Shown one piece after another: positions 1-8,405 of a stretch of 64,000 bases of DNA (position 1 is the stretch's first letter; each line of letters starts with the position of its first letter). The notes beneath the pieces were generated by a model. The model did no database searches, had not been told where the DNA came from, and saw nothing but the letters and a program-made list of their open reading frames with translations. The stretch lies in NCBI GenBank assembly GCA_964538065.1, contig CAZIDG010000010.1:1-64000 (forward strand). The letters run 5' to 3'. The translations under genes were made by a program, and so were the position numbers. The DNA is from G963664225 sp964538065 (GTDB taxonomy: Bacteria; Verrucomicrobiota; Verrucomicrobiia; Limisphaerales; UBA1319).

Positions 1-87
1 CAGATCAGGAACCAATCCGCTCCGGGGCCGTCTCAGCTCGCCCTCTCCTCGGCTAAGGGGTCTTCCCCACGCCATTACGATTAAGCA

Positions 88-241
88 TGTTTTCTGGCAC
101 CCCTGCCGGGGTGCGAAATATTCAATCCACCGTTCCCGGAGGTCGGTGACCTCCGGCTACTGTCTGCCAATCCTTCGGATTGGATCCCTAACGCAACCCG
201 GCGGGTTGCCAGAGAGTAGCCGGTGGTCCCTGGACCACCGG
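88..241 (+). repeat. Hairpin array, copy 1 (REP-like)
   Basis: Five consecutive perfect inverted repeats sit within 154 bp. They are 97-114 (GCACCCC, loop TGCC), 136-156 (CCGGAGGTC, loop GGT), 167-183 (CCAATCC, loop TTC), 193-209 (GCAACCC, loop GGC) and 220-241 (CCGGTGGTCC, loop CT). A near-identical direct copy lies at 887-1042, on the other side of a RAYT gene. REP-type palindromes beside a RAYT are the known substrates of that transposase family; that these are its substrates is inference. Confidence 0.85.
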
Positions 242-262
242 TACCCGAGCAGACTCCATGGC

Positions 263-280
263 GCACCCCGGATGGGGTGC
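263..280. repeat. Sixth hairpin beside copy 1
   Basis: A perfect palindrome with stem GCACCCC/GGGGTGC and loop GGAT. The stem is the same as that of the first hairpin of the array (97-114), but the loop differs. It is absent after copy 2. Between here and the transposase-side mini-ORF (281-366) I see nothing recognisable. Confidence 0.7.
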
Positions 281-366
281 CAGAGGCCCGTTCAGGATAC
301 AATCGTATTGGCGTTGGCCACTCCAAACATTCACCCCACCACACCATCCTGCCGCCCAATCCCTGG

Positions 367-432
367 CTATGGGGTTTTCCCAATGCCGTCACCATCGAGA
401 TAGGTTTGAAATTGTTCCGGGGTGGTCGTCAT
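367..432 (-). CDS. Possible 21-residue ORF coupled to the RAYT gene
   Basis: The RAYT stop overlaps a new ATG as ATGA, and the frame encodes MTTTPEQFQTYLDGDGIGKT plus P, then stops. The four-base overlap is typical of translational coupling. The peptide matches nothing I recognise. It may be the decayed start of a longer gene or chance. Confidence is low because of its length. Confidence 0.2.
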   Translation of the reverse strand: MTTTPEQFQTYLDGDGIGKTP

Positions 433-872
433 AAAAGGTATTTTGGATCGTAGTCGACGCCGTTCTTCTCAAGCAGCTTTTTGAGTTCATCTGAAAAACA
501 TGCCTTTGTGTGGTGTGCCTCCTGATTGACGATGTACTCACACACAGAGGACACATGGGACCATGTTACCGTGAAAATGGCATAGCCCTCTTGCCAGGCA
601 AACCAACGGTCATGGTGCTCTGCTACCCAAACGGATGAGGCTTTCTTGAGTTCCCTTACGATCTCAGCAGGAACATGAATGGTTTTCAGACTAATGAGTA
701 AATGGACGTGGTCCTCCACACCCCCCACGGTTTCGGCAATCCCTCCAAGACCGCGGATCGTGCCGCCAAGATACTCGTGCAATTGTGCACGCCATTCGCC
801 GCGAATCAAGGGATGGCGCTCCTTCGTACTGAACACTATGTGATAGTGAAGGCTGTAGAATGTGCTGCCCAT
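429..872 (-). CDS. REP-associated tyrosine transposase (RAYT, IS200-like Y1 family)
   Basis: This 147-residue single-domain protein has the Y1-transposase layout. The N-terminal strand reads YHIVFSTKER, the HUH pair is His55-Val-His57 within DHVHLLI, and the segment WQEGYAIFTV precedes the likely nucleophile Tyr113 in EYIVNQEAHH. The NQxxHH block and the C-terminal KNGVDYDPKYL ending are typical of RAYTs. Such enzymes cut and rejoin single-stranded DNA at imperfect palindromes. No IS200-type element ends are visible; instead two direct copies of a five-hairpin array flank the gene. It looks intact. A classical IS200 TnpA is the alternative, but the flanking palindromes favour RAYT. Confidence 0.88.
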   Translation of the reverse strand: MGSTFYSLHYHIVFSTKERHPLIRGEWRAQLHEYLGGTIRGLGGIAETVGGVEDHVHLLISLKTIHVPAEIVRELKKASSVWVAEHHDRWFAWQEGYAIFTVTWSHVSSVCEYIVNQEAHHTKACFSDELKKLLEKNGVDYDPKYLL

Positions 873-886
873 GGTCGATTATAGCG

Positions 887-1042
887 TGTTTTCTGGCACC
901 CCCTGCCGGGGGTGCGAAATATTCAATCCACCGTTCCCGGAGGTCGGTGACCTCCGGCTACTGTCTGCCAATCCTTCGGATTGGATCCCTTACGCAACCC
1001 GGCGGGTTGCCAGAGAGTAGCCGGTGGTCCGGGGACCACCGG
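887..1042 (+). repeat. Hairpin array, copy 2 (REP-like)
   Basis: A direct copy of 88-241, nearly base for base. The few differences are informative. The first hairpin gains one C and one G on opposite arms (five pairs instead of four in the C/G run), so the stem is lengthened without breaking pairing. The last hairpin changes only in its loop (CT to GG). One further base between hairpins differs (CCTAACG versus CCTTACG). The sixth hairpin of copy 1 is missing here. Confidence 0.85.
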
Positions 1043-1062
1043 TTGAGGTACTCCCGATTTAT

Positions 1063-1260
1063 CCGACCAGTGGAAGCGGTTTTGAATTTGATGTTTTGAC
1101 TGTTTTCTCCTGGTCCCATTTGAACCGACAAGGGACGGAAACGCTGCGGTCCGTCCGATTCCTTCCGACTCGTCTCTTGGATTTCCCTTATTAACTCCAA
1201 GGGCGTCCGGTAATCAAGCCCTTGATGCAACTCTGTTCTTGGGGGGGCCATCATTGTCTT
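1063..1260 (-). pseudogene. Possible 3' remnant of an integrase-type transposase
   Basis: Translated on the minus strand, this stretch contains ELHQGLDYRTPLELIREI, which resembles the HxxLGYxTPxE motif near the C-terminus of DDE/integrase-core transposases. About 45 more residues follow towards the hairpin array. No upstream catalytic part can be read, since the frame runs antisense through the SDR gene. It lies between hairpin copy 2 and the SDR start and would fit a small graveyard of mobile DNA. The call rests on one motif only. Confidence 0.35.
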
Positions 1261-1299
1261 TTGCATTTCCGCAGGCGATCCACTAGACTGGTTCGCACT

Positions 1300-2013
1300 A
1301 TGGACAAGCAAACGGCAGTGGTCACGGGGGCTGGCTCGGGTGTCGGGCGGGCGGTGGCGTTGATGCTCGCTCATAAGGGGTGGCTGGTGGCCCTGGTGGG
1401 CCGCCGCGTGGCCAGACTCCAGGAAACCATCCAACTGGCTGGCAATGATGCCGCCAATCTTCTGGCGTGTCCGTGTGATGTTTCCAATCCTGAGGAGGTG
1501 GACCGCCTGGGGCATCGGGTGCTGGGGATGTTCGAGCATGTCGATGTGTTGGTGAATGCGGCGGGCACTAATACCCCCAAGCGCAGCCTGGCCGAGCTGT
1601 CTTACGGTAATTACCAGACCCTGATTGAAACCAACATGACCGGTGCCTACCTCTGTGCGCAGCGGTTCCTGCCCCACATGCGCGAGCGTCATGCTGGCAC
1701 GATCGTCAACATCGTCAGCGATGCGGGCAAGCTGGCCAGCGCCAAGTCGGGCCCGGCCTATGCCATGTCCAAATTTGGACTGGCCGGTCTGAACCAATCC
1801 ATCAATGCCGAAGAACGGGGGAATGGGATTCGGGCGTGTGCCATCTTTCCCGGCGACATCGACACGCCTCTCTTGAATCTCCGTCCCACGCCCCCCGCAG
1901 ACGAAGCCCGGGAGAAAATGCTCCAGCCCTCGGATGTGGCCGAGTGTGTCTGGCTGGCCATCAACCTGCCCTCGCGTGCGATTGTGGAAGAACTGCTTAT
2001 ACGTCCCCGGTAA
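1300..2013 (+). CDS. Short-chain dehydrogenase/reductase (SDR)
   Basis: A 237-residue classical SDR. The Rossmann glycine motif TGAGSGVG is at 9-16, NAAG at 86-89, and the catalytic residues are probably Ser140, Tyr154 and Lys158 (YAMSK). It should be a cytosolic NAD(P)-dependent oxidoreductase; the substrate cannot be told. The start is set at the Met six residues before the TGxxxGxG strand. The frame is open upstream to 1222, but that part overlaps transposase-like debris and adds no SDR sequence. The TPR gene follows after 9 bp, so the two are probably co-transcribed. Confidence 0.85.
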   Translation: MDKQTAVVTGAGSGVGRAVALMLAHKGWLVALVGRRVARLQETIQLAGNDAANLLACPCDVSNPEEVDRLGHRVLGMFEHVDVLVNAAGTNTPKRSLAELSYGNYQTLIETNMTGAYLCAQRFLPHMRERHAGTIVNIVSDAGKLASAKSGPAYAMSKFGLAGLNQSINAEERGNGIRACAIFPGDIDTPLLNLRPTPPADEAREKMLQPSDVAECVWLAINLPSRAIVEELLIRPR

Positions 2014-2022
2014 GGATTTGCC

Positions 2023-2337
2023 ATGAATGATGTCATCGCCAAATACGAACAATTGCTCGCGCAGGCGCCGGATAACGAACTGGCCCGGTTCAGTCTGGGC
2101 AAGGCCTATTTTGATGCCGGGCAGCACGCCCAGGCGCGTGAGCAGTTCAAACTCGCGGTGCAGGCCAAAGCGGATTGGATGCTCGCCTGGATGCTGCTGG
2201 GAAAGTGCGAGATCGCGCTGGGTTTGCGACAGGAAGCCCGCCAAACCCTTGAAACGGCCCTCCAACTGGCGCAAGTCCAACATCACCAAGGACCTATGGC
2301 CGAGGCAACGTTTCTGCTCAAGGAACTGAATTCCTGA
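2023..2337 (+). CDS. Small TPR-repeat protein
   Basis: 104 residues, made of about two and a half tetratricopeptide repeats: DNELARFSLGKAYFDAGQHA, then ADWMLAWMLLGKCEIALGL, then a third partial helix pair. There is no signal peptide or membrane helix, so it is probably cytosolic. TPR proteins bind protein partners, but nothing here names the partner. It starts 9 bp after the SDR gene. The 106 bp to the next gene hold nothing recognisable. Confidence 0.75.
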   Translation: MNDVIAKYEQLLAQAPDNELARFSLGKAYFDAGQHAQAREQFKLAVQAKADWMLAWMLLGKCEIALGLRQEARQTLETALQLAQVQHHQGPMAEATFLLKELNS

Positions 2338-2443
2338 GGCCGATCTGGTTCTCAATCAAGTAGTTATGGTTCTTAAATGGCTCCTCAATGGGTCCCCATC
2401 TTGACTTCATTTCCAGCTATGGGATGATGGCATCGTTCGAAGT

Positions 2444-2860
2444 ATGCCAAAGAAACAGTCAACAGGCGGAAGATTGACCAACCAGCAAAAGCACGATCTG
2501 GATGTGGAGATCGGCTTTGTGGAGGGATTGGTTCGCCGCGACCCCGAATATGTGGATGCCTTGCGTCTCCTGGGAGACGATTACACGCGTCGTGGGCGCA
2601 TCAATGACGGTTTAAAGGTGGATGAGCAACTGGCCCGGCTGCGCCCGGAGGACCCGCTGGTTCACTACAACCTGGCATGCAGCTACGCCCTGGCGGAACA
2701 ATTCGAGGAGGCGGTTTTCTCCCTGGATCGTTCCATTTGCCTGGGATACAGAGATTTCGGATGGATGTCGCGGGACCCCGATCTGCGAGCCCTGCGCCGT
2801 CATCCGCTCTACCGGAGAATCCGCGAGCGGGTTAAATCCATATCGGTCAAGATTCGTTGA
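2444..2860 (+). CDS. TPR-repeat protein
   Basis: 138 residues. A lysine-rich start is followed by TPR-like helix pairs around 30-95, with the motif DPLVHYNLACSYALAEQFEEA. A C-terminal stretch reading SRDPDLRALRRHPLYRRI resembles the tail often appended to TPR units, with the sense of a distance to the next repeat. No catalytic domain is visible. It is a separate gene from the TPR protein at 2023, though the two may be paralogous. Function unknown. Confidence 0.7.
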   Translation: MPKKQSTGGRLTNQQKHDLDVEIGFVEGLVRRDPEYVDALRLLGDDYTRRGRINDGLKVDEQLARLRPEDPLVHYNLACSYALAEQFEEAVFSLDRSICLGYRDFGWMSRDPDLRALRRHPLYRRIRERVKSISVKIR

Positions 2861-2942
2861 GGGGTGTTGATTTTCATCGCACTCGACCGGGCTTCGAATA
2901 ACAACATGCTCCTGAAAGGGCTAAAGGGATCTTCCATTTATT

Positions 2943-4046
2943 ATGAACGTCACCATAGGCAAACAAACGCGTCATTATCGCACGGTGGATTTTGATCCAA
3001 AAAAGAATGCCGTGCTCCTGATTGAGCAACGGCTTTTGCCCCATGCGTTTAAAGTCGTGGCCACCAAGGATTTTCGTGAGACTGCCGCGGCCATCAAGGA
3101 CATGGTTGTGCGCGGAGCCGGCGCCATTGGCGCCACTGCCGCCTATGGGCTTGCGCAGGGCGCTTGCGCCTTTAAAGGCAACAATGTGAACGCCTTTGAA
3201 AGTTATCTGGACGACGTCTATGCCACGTTGAAAGATGCGCGCCCCACGGCCGTGGATCCTGTCAATGCCATGAACATCGTGCGTGTCCAACTCAAGCGGG
3301 GGGCCACGGTGGCGGAACGGCAGGCCCTGGCCCTTGAAGCGGCCCATGCCTTTGCCGATGAAGATGCCCAGCATTGCGAGGCCATTGGACGCCATGGTGC
3401 GACGCTCATCAAAAACGGCATGCGCATCCTGACCCACTGCAATGCGGGATGGCTGGCATTTGTGGATTTTGGCACCGCCACAGCACCCATTTACGCCGCA
3501 CAGGCTCGCGGCAGGAAATTCCATGTCTTCTGCGATGAAACGCGCCCGCGCTCCCAGGGTGCAACGTTGACGGCGTGGGAGTTAAGTCAGCAGGGCGTGG
3601 AACACCACATTATTGCCGACAATGCGGCGGGGCATTTGATGCAGCGCGGGGAGATTGATCTGGTTATTGTGGGCAGCGACCGCGTATTGGGCCGCACAGG
3701 AGAGGTGGCCAACAAGATCGGCACTTACACCAAGGCGGTTCTGGCCTACCGTCACAGCATTCCGTTCTATGTGGCCATTCCGCTTTCCACCATCGATTGG
3801 AACCTGCGGCGCGGTGTGGACATCCCGATCGAGGAGCGGAGCGAAGACGAAGTGCTGGGCGCCTGGGGCATCAATTCCCGGGGACAGCGTGAGTATGTGC
3901 GCGTGGGCAATCCCGACAGCCATGCGCGCAATCCGGGCTTTGACGTCACGCCTGCCAATCTGATCACCGGGATCATCACCCCGGTGGGCATCTTCAAGCC
4001 GCGCCAATTGTGGCCCAAGCGCCGTTTGCTGGGCGGACCCCGGTAA
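2943..4046 (+). CDS. mtnA: S-methyl-5-thioribose-1-phosphate isomerase
   Basis: A 367-residue aldose-ketose isomerase of the eIF2B-like/MtnA family, acting in the methionine salvage pathway (MTR-1-P to MTRu-1-P). Family blocks are clear: RGAGAIGATAAYG (58-70), LTHCNAGWLA with the catalytic Cys166, DNAAGHLM, GSDRV with the catalytic Asp246, and NKIGTYTKAVLA. The length is normal for the family. No other methionine-salvage gene lies nearby. The stop codon abuts the convergent thpR stop with no space between. Confidence 0.95.
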   Translation: MNVTIGKQTRHYRTVDFDPKKNAVLLIEQRLLPHAFKVVATKDFRETAAAIKDMVVRGAGAIGATAAYGLAQGACAFKGNNVNAFESYLDDVYATLKDARPTAVDPVNAMNIVRVQLKRGATVAERQALALEAAHAFADEDAQHCEAIGRHGATLIKNGMRILTHCNAGWLAFVDFGTATAPIYAAQARGRKFHVFCDETRPRSQGATLTAWELSQQGVEHHIIADNAAGHLMQRGEIDLVIVGSDRVLGRTGEVANKIGTYTKAVLAYRHSIPFYVAIPLSTIDWNLRRGVDIPIEERSEDEVLGAWGINSRGQREYVRVGNPDSHARNPGFDVTPANLITGIITPVGIFKPRQLWPKRRLLGGPR

Positions 4047-4652
4047 TCAGGCCTGACGCAGGGGCAACTCCTTCAGAACGCTGTATTGCGGGCCACTGGA
4101 GCTCAGTTGGCTGCGCATCAGGCGCAGCGAATGAGTGGCCCAGGTGCCGTAAGAGGCCGGCCGCATGGTGCGCAATGATTCGCCGATTTGCCGCAACTCC
4201 GCCGGCATGACGTTCTTGTTCACACGCCCGAGCGTCAGATGGGGTTCAAAGGGGCGGTCATCCGGCTTCTCAACCCATTCGCGCGTCTTCTGAGCGACGG
4301 CCTGTTGCAACTGGCGCAGGACATCGAGATCGCCCGTCAATCCCGTCCAGATCACCCGTGGAGCGCGGTTGTTGGGGAAGCATCCCACCTCGCGCGCACC
4401 CAACGTCATGCAAGGCGACTCCGCACAGAGTGTTCGAAGAACCGTTTCCAGTTCGGGAATCCGCTCCTGGATGACATCGCCATAGAACTGGAAGGTGAGG
4501 TGGATCTGTTCAGACCGCACCCAGCGCACCGCCCCTTCCGGCATGCGGCGTTGCAGCTCCTGCTGGAGCTCCCGCAAGGTTTTTACGACCTCCGGCGCCA
4601 CCGGGAGAGCTAAAAAGGTGCGTATTCCAGTTCCTTGAGATGCGGCGTTCAT
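4047..4652 (-). CDS. thpR: RNA 2',3'-cyclic phosphodiesterase (LigT/ThpR, 2H family)
   Basis: 201 residues from the Met just before RTFLALPV. The two catalytic HxTx motifs are His51-Leu-Thr53 (HLTFQFYGDV) and His138-Leu-Thr140 (HLTLGRV), the hallmark of 2H phosphoesterases. The enzyme opens 2',3'-cyclic phosphates on RNA; its physiological substrate in bacteria is uncertain. The frame extends upstream to 4748, but that extension is not LigT-like. It converges on mtnA without a gap. The 287 bp from 4653 to 4939 hold no gene I can see, only the likely promoters of this gene and the divergent propeller gene. Confidence 0.9.
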   Translation of the reverse strand: MNAASQGTGIRTFLALPVAPEVVKTLRELQQELQRRMPEGAVRWVRSEQIHLTFQFYGDVIQERIPELETVLRTLCAESPCMTLGAREVGCFPNNRAPRVIWTGLTGDLDVLRQLQQAVAQKTREWVEKPDDRPFEPHLTLGRVNKNVMPAELRQIGESLRTMRPASYGTWATHSLRLMRSQLSSSGPQYSVLKELPLRQA

Positions 4653-4939
4653 ATGTGGAAAACTTAACCTCCGTTTTCTGCTGCTCAAGCCGAAAACCAG
4701 CCTTTGAGTCGGGCCAGGCGGTCCCTTGCTGAAGTCTGCTGGCTGCATGCACCTGATAATGTTCAGATTGTCCCAATCCCTGGATGATGTATATTATGGA
4801 TTGATGCAGGAGTTTCCTGCGGCATGACGCTTTTGCAAGGGCGGTTTTTTCGGGAGCCAGCAAGGATGGCATTCCGTCAAACCGCCAGCGCTGACAGATG
4901 CTTATGATTCTTTTCAGATCCACGTAATCAGAATGAAAG

Positions 4940-7900
4940 ATGCGTATGAAAACATGCAAACCATGCAAATATTTGATTTTGCCGGTGTTATGGATATGGG
5001 TATGGCTTGCGGCCTTGCCCTTCGCCCGGGCGGATGCCCCTGCTGAACAACCGGTTATCACCGCCATAGGGTTCGATGACACCAATCTGGTGATCACCGT
5101 GAGCATTCCCACCGGCGTGAAGAAGGTCACCCTGGAAAGCCGCACCCGTCTGGGAGCGGGCACATGGATTCCGGTGGCTGTGACCCGCATTGAGGGCAAA
5201 GGGTCCACGCTTAACTTCACGGTTCCCCTTACAGAACGTTTGGAGGTTTTACGAGTCCGGGCGGATGCCACGGATGTGCTGCCCATGACTTTCTACCAGG
5301 GAACCACACAATATGTGGCGGCTCCTTCACCATCAGGCGGTACCGCAGCCTGGGACTACCGTGATGGCACCGGGACGCCTACGGCCAATACCGACACCCA
5401 GGATCGCGAGGTGGTGGAATCGGACATCTGGAAGATCAGCGGGGCGACGCTTTATTTCTTCAACCAGAATCGCGGATTGCAGGTGATTGACATTAGCAAT
5501 CCTTCCACTCCCGTGTTGCGCGGCACCTACTCTGTGTCGGCCTACGGCGAGCAGATGTACGCCATGGACCCCTATGTGGTGCTCCTGGTGAAGGGAAATT
5601 GCACGTCCAGTTATCCCATTCAGAGCGAGGTGCTTATTTTGAAGGTCGTGGACGGTGTTCCTCAAAAGGCCGCTTCGTTGCCGGTGACAGGCACCATCCA
5701 GGAAACACGCATGGTGGGCACGGCGTTGTATGTGGCCTCCTATGATTATCGTCCCATTGCGGGAGATGCCAATGGCAGTTGGGAGCAGGGGACCGTGCTA
5801 AATTCGTTCGACCTGGCCAATCCCGCCCAGCCAGTCTCGCGTACCACGCTGTGGTATCCTGGATACCAATCAGCGGTGACAGCGACGGATGAGTATTTCT
5901 TCCTGGCGGCGAATAATCCGGACAACTGGTACCGGAGCACTGTCTACCTGGCAGACATTACTGCTGCGGATGGCACCATGGTCAAAATGGGAACCATCCC
6001 GTTGGAGGGACAGGTGTACGACAAATTCAAGATGTCCCTTAACAATGAAGTGTTCTCGGTCATCTACCAGAAATGGGATGATTCCAGACGTTGGATTACC
6101 GAGTTGGCCACATATACGCTGACAAATGCCACAGCGCCCAAGCGCCTCGGCATGGTGCAGTTGGCTGAAGGCGAGCAGTTGCACGCCACTCGGTTTGATG
6201 GGGATCGCGCTTATATTGTCACCTTCTTCCGTGTGGATCCCCTATGGGTGGTGGATCTGAGCGATCCCGCCAAGCCAGCCATCAAGGGCGAACTACAGGT
6301 GCCCGGGTGGTCCACCTATATCCAGCCGTATGGCAATCGATTGGTGGCGATTGGAATCGACAATTCGAATCAATGGAAGACCGCCGTGTCGCTCTTCGAT
6401 GTCGCCGATGTTTCGAATCCCTACCTGGTCAGCAAGGTTTCGCTGGGTGAGGAGGGGTCCTATACGTACAGCGAGGCCAACTATGATGAAAAAGCCTTTG
6501 CGGTATTGCCTGACGACGGGTTGATCCTGGTGCCTTACCAGGGGTACGGCACCAACGGAAGTGCCTCGAGAGTGCAATTGATCGACCTCGCGTTGGACTC
6601 GGATACGACGAATGCGCTGAAATTGCGCGGAGTGATTGAACACCCCATGGCTCCTCGACGTGCCACCTTGTATCAGGATCGCATCCTTTCACTGTCTGGC
6701 ACTGAATTGCTGAGTGTGGATGCGCAGAATCGTGACAAACCGGTGGTTCTCTCAACACTCGACCTTGCCTGGTCGGTGGATCAGGTGGTGGTCCATGGTG
6801 ATTATCTCATTGAGTTGACCAAACAGACCTACTCCATGAGTGACAGCGCCTTGCCCACGATCCGCGTGGCCCAAGCGGATCAACCGAATACGGTTCTTTC
6901 TCTTGCGAGGTTGACGAATGCCATGTCCATTGTCGGCGCCACCATCCAGGGCGACCGCCTCTATGTGGCTCAGGCGCCGGGTTATTATTCCTATCCGTAC
7001 TTGGCGAACAATGCTGGTACCAATGCCGAACCAAGTCCCACATTCCTGTTGTCCACGTTTGATGCCACTGTGCTGCCTCAGCTTAAATTGCTGGGAAGCA
7101 CATCTGTGACATCCAGCAATGGTTCCTCAACGACCTACAAGCCGTTCTGGCTTGAAAATGGCACTCTTGTATGGTCTGCCAGCGGCTGGTCGTGGCCGTG
7201 GCTGTGGGGTGATGTTCGCCTGGGCGCCGGGGTTGGTTTGGTGGATTCAGCATACTACTACCCGTGGTATTGGCAGGGATATGCACAGGGACAACTGCTT
7301 GCCTTCGACGTATCGGGTGAATTGCCGAAGCTGATGTCGGATATCACGCTGAGTGCCACCAATCGTTGGAGCATCAGCGAGCCCAGGGTGTTGGGCAACC
7401 GGGTGTATGCCAGTTACCAGGCGAGTGAGTGGCAGGAATATACCAACGATCCGGCTCTTTGGCCCAGGACAGTAACCTCAAGTACTGATCCGAAGACAGG
7501 CCAGGTCATATATACCACCAATGTGGTGTCCGGACAGTGGGTGTACCCCAACTATCTGCAGGTCGTTGATTATGCCGATGCATCCACACCGGTATTGCGC
7601 AAACCTGTCGAAATTCCGGGAACGCTCCAGGGCGTGTCGCATGGTGGTGAAGTCCTTTACACCTCGGGATATCATTGGACGTATGATGCCCAGAGCGATT
7701 ATATCGAGCGGTTGGATATCCTGGCCTATGATGGTGTGGCAGCCCATCTCGTGGATTCGCTCAAGATGCCTGTCTGGCCACATCCCATCCTGGTCCTTGG
7801 CAATGATGTGTTGATCGGCGCGCCCGATGCGACGACGAACCAGATGCACAACCTGGAAACCTGGACGTTGTCCAATTCAGGCAGGTTCATCCGGACGGGC

Positions 7901-8146
7901 GCAGTATCAGTGCCTGCCCAGGCGTATCAAATGGACGCCTTTGGAAAACTCCTGGCGGTCAATTCCTATAATGGCATCCTGCGGCTCTACGATGCGACCA
8001 CCGCCGCTCAGTTGCGGTTGGTCGGCCTGAGTGATGCTTCGGATTGCGTCTGGTATAACTCTGACAATGGCGACGGTGTTCTGGGCCGCGGTGTCTGGCT
8101 GCCGTTGGGCTACCGCGGTGTGTATTTCCTCCCGGTCAAACCGTAG
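4940..8146 (+). CDS. Large secreted beta-propeller protein
   Basis: 1068 residues. The N-terminus is a clear Sec signal peptide: basic start, hydrophobic LILPVLWIWVWLAALPF and a likely cut after ARA at 31. The mature protein begins with a small beta-sandwich-like region (about 35-105) and then shows repeated LVIVD-type propeller blades such as GLQVIDISNPSTPVLRGTY and PLWVVDLSDPAKPAIKGEL. It is rich in Trp, Tyr and Asp, as surface propellers are. It resembles secreted beta-propeller-domain proteins, with no catalytic motif. A Met at 4946 is an equally possible start. A terminator-like hairpin follows at 8171. Function unknown. Confidence 0.75.
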   Translation: MRMKTCKPCKYLILPVLWIWVWLAALPFARADAPAEQPVITAIGFDDTNLVITVSIPTGVKKVTLESRTRLGAGTWIPVAVTRIEGKGSTLNFTVPLTERLEVLRVRADATDVLPMTFYQGTTQYVAAPSPSGGTAAWDYRDGTGTPTANTDTQDREVVESDIWKISGATLYFFNQNRGLQVIDISNPSTPVLRGTYSVSAYGEQMYAMDPYVVLLVKGNCTSSYPIQSEVLILKVVDGVPQKAASLPVTGTIQETRMVGTALYVASYDYRPIAGDANGSWEQGTVLNSFDLANPAQPVSRTTLWYPGYQSAVTATDEYFFLAANNPDNWYRSTVYLADITAADGTMVKMGTIPLEGQVYDKFKMSLNNEVFSVIYQKWDDSRRWITELATYTLTNATAPKRLGMVQLAEGEQLHATRFDGDRAYIVTFFRVDPLWVVDLSDPAKPAIKGELQVPGWSTYIQPYGNRLVAIGIDNSNQWKTAVSLFDVADVSNPYLVSKVSLGEEGSYTYSEANYDEKAFAVLPDDGLILVPYQGYGTNGSASRVQLIDLALDSDTTNALKLRGVIEHPMAPRRATLYQDRILSLSGTELLSVDAQNRDKPVVLSTLDLAWSVDQVVVHGDYLIELTKQTYSMSDSALPTIRVAQADQPNTVLSLARLTNAMSIVGATIQGDRLYVAQAPGYYSYPYLANNAGTNAEPSPTFLLSTFDATVLPQLKLLGSTSVTSSNGSSTTYKPFWLENGTLVWSASGWSWPWLWGDVRLGAGVGLVDSAYYYPWYWQGYAQGQLLAFDVSGELPKLMSDITLSATNRWSISEPRVLGNRVYASYQASEWQEYTNDPALWPRTVTSSTDPKTGQVIYTTNVVSGQWVYPNYLQVVDYADASTPVLRKPVEIPGTLQGVSHGGEVLYTSGYHWTYDAQSDYIERLDILAYDGVAAHLVDSLKMPVWPHPILVLGNDVLIGAPDATTNQMHNLETWTLSNSGRFIRTGAVSVPAQAYQMDAFGKLLAVNSYNGILRLYDATTAAQLRLVGLSDASDCVWYNSDNGDGVLGRGVWLPLGYRGVYFLPVKP

Positions 8147-8170
8147 AACACGCTTGAAGGGATTCATGGC

Positions 8171-8206
8171 AAAGGGCGCGGCATATTAGACTGTGTCGCG
8201 CCCTTT
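8171..8206 (+). terminator. Probable rho-independent terminator
   Basis: A perfect 10-bp stem, AAAGGGCGCG/CGCGCCCTTT, with a 16-nt loop and a short T-rich tail (GATTTA). It lies 24 bp after the propeller-protein stop. The remaining bases to 8405 are AT-rich and probably hold the promoter of the ABC operon. Confidence 0.6.
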
Positions 8207-8405
8207 GATTTACGGGGGTGGGATTTCGGATATTATTGATGTTATTGAAAAAATGGCTAAAATAACCACCATGTTTTCAAACGCATAAATATTTTTCCTC
8301 AAACACGGGCTTTTCAGTCTGCATGAATCATGGGAGCGATTCATGTTGAAAACAGATGGGGTGGCCTTGAGTGGGGGATCAATACTGCGTTTGGAATCGT
8401 CGCGT

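Noticed and set aside
894..914. TGGCACCCCCTGCC in the hairpin array as a sigma-54 promoter
   Set aside because: The GG and GC doublets are 8, not 10, bases apart, and the bases belong to a palindrome.
958..2355. Minus-strand open frame of 465 codons across the SDR and TPR genes
   Set aside because: It is antisense to two genes with clear families and runs through the hairpin array. Only its final part (1063-1260) shows a transposase-like motif, reported separately.
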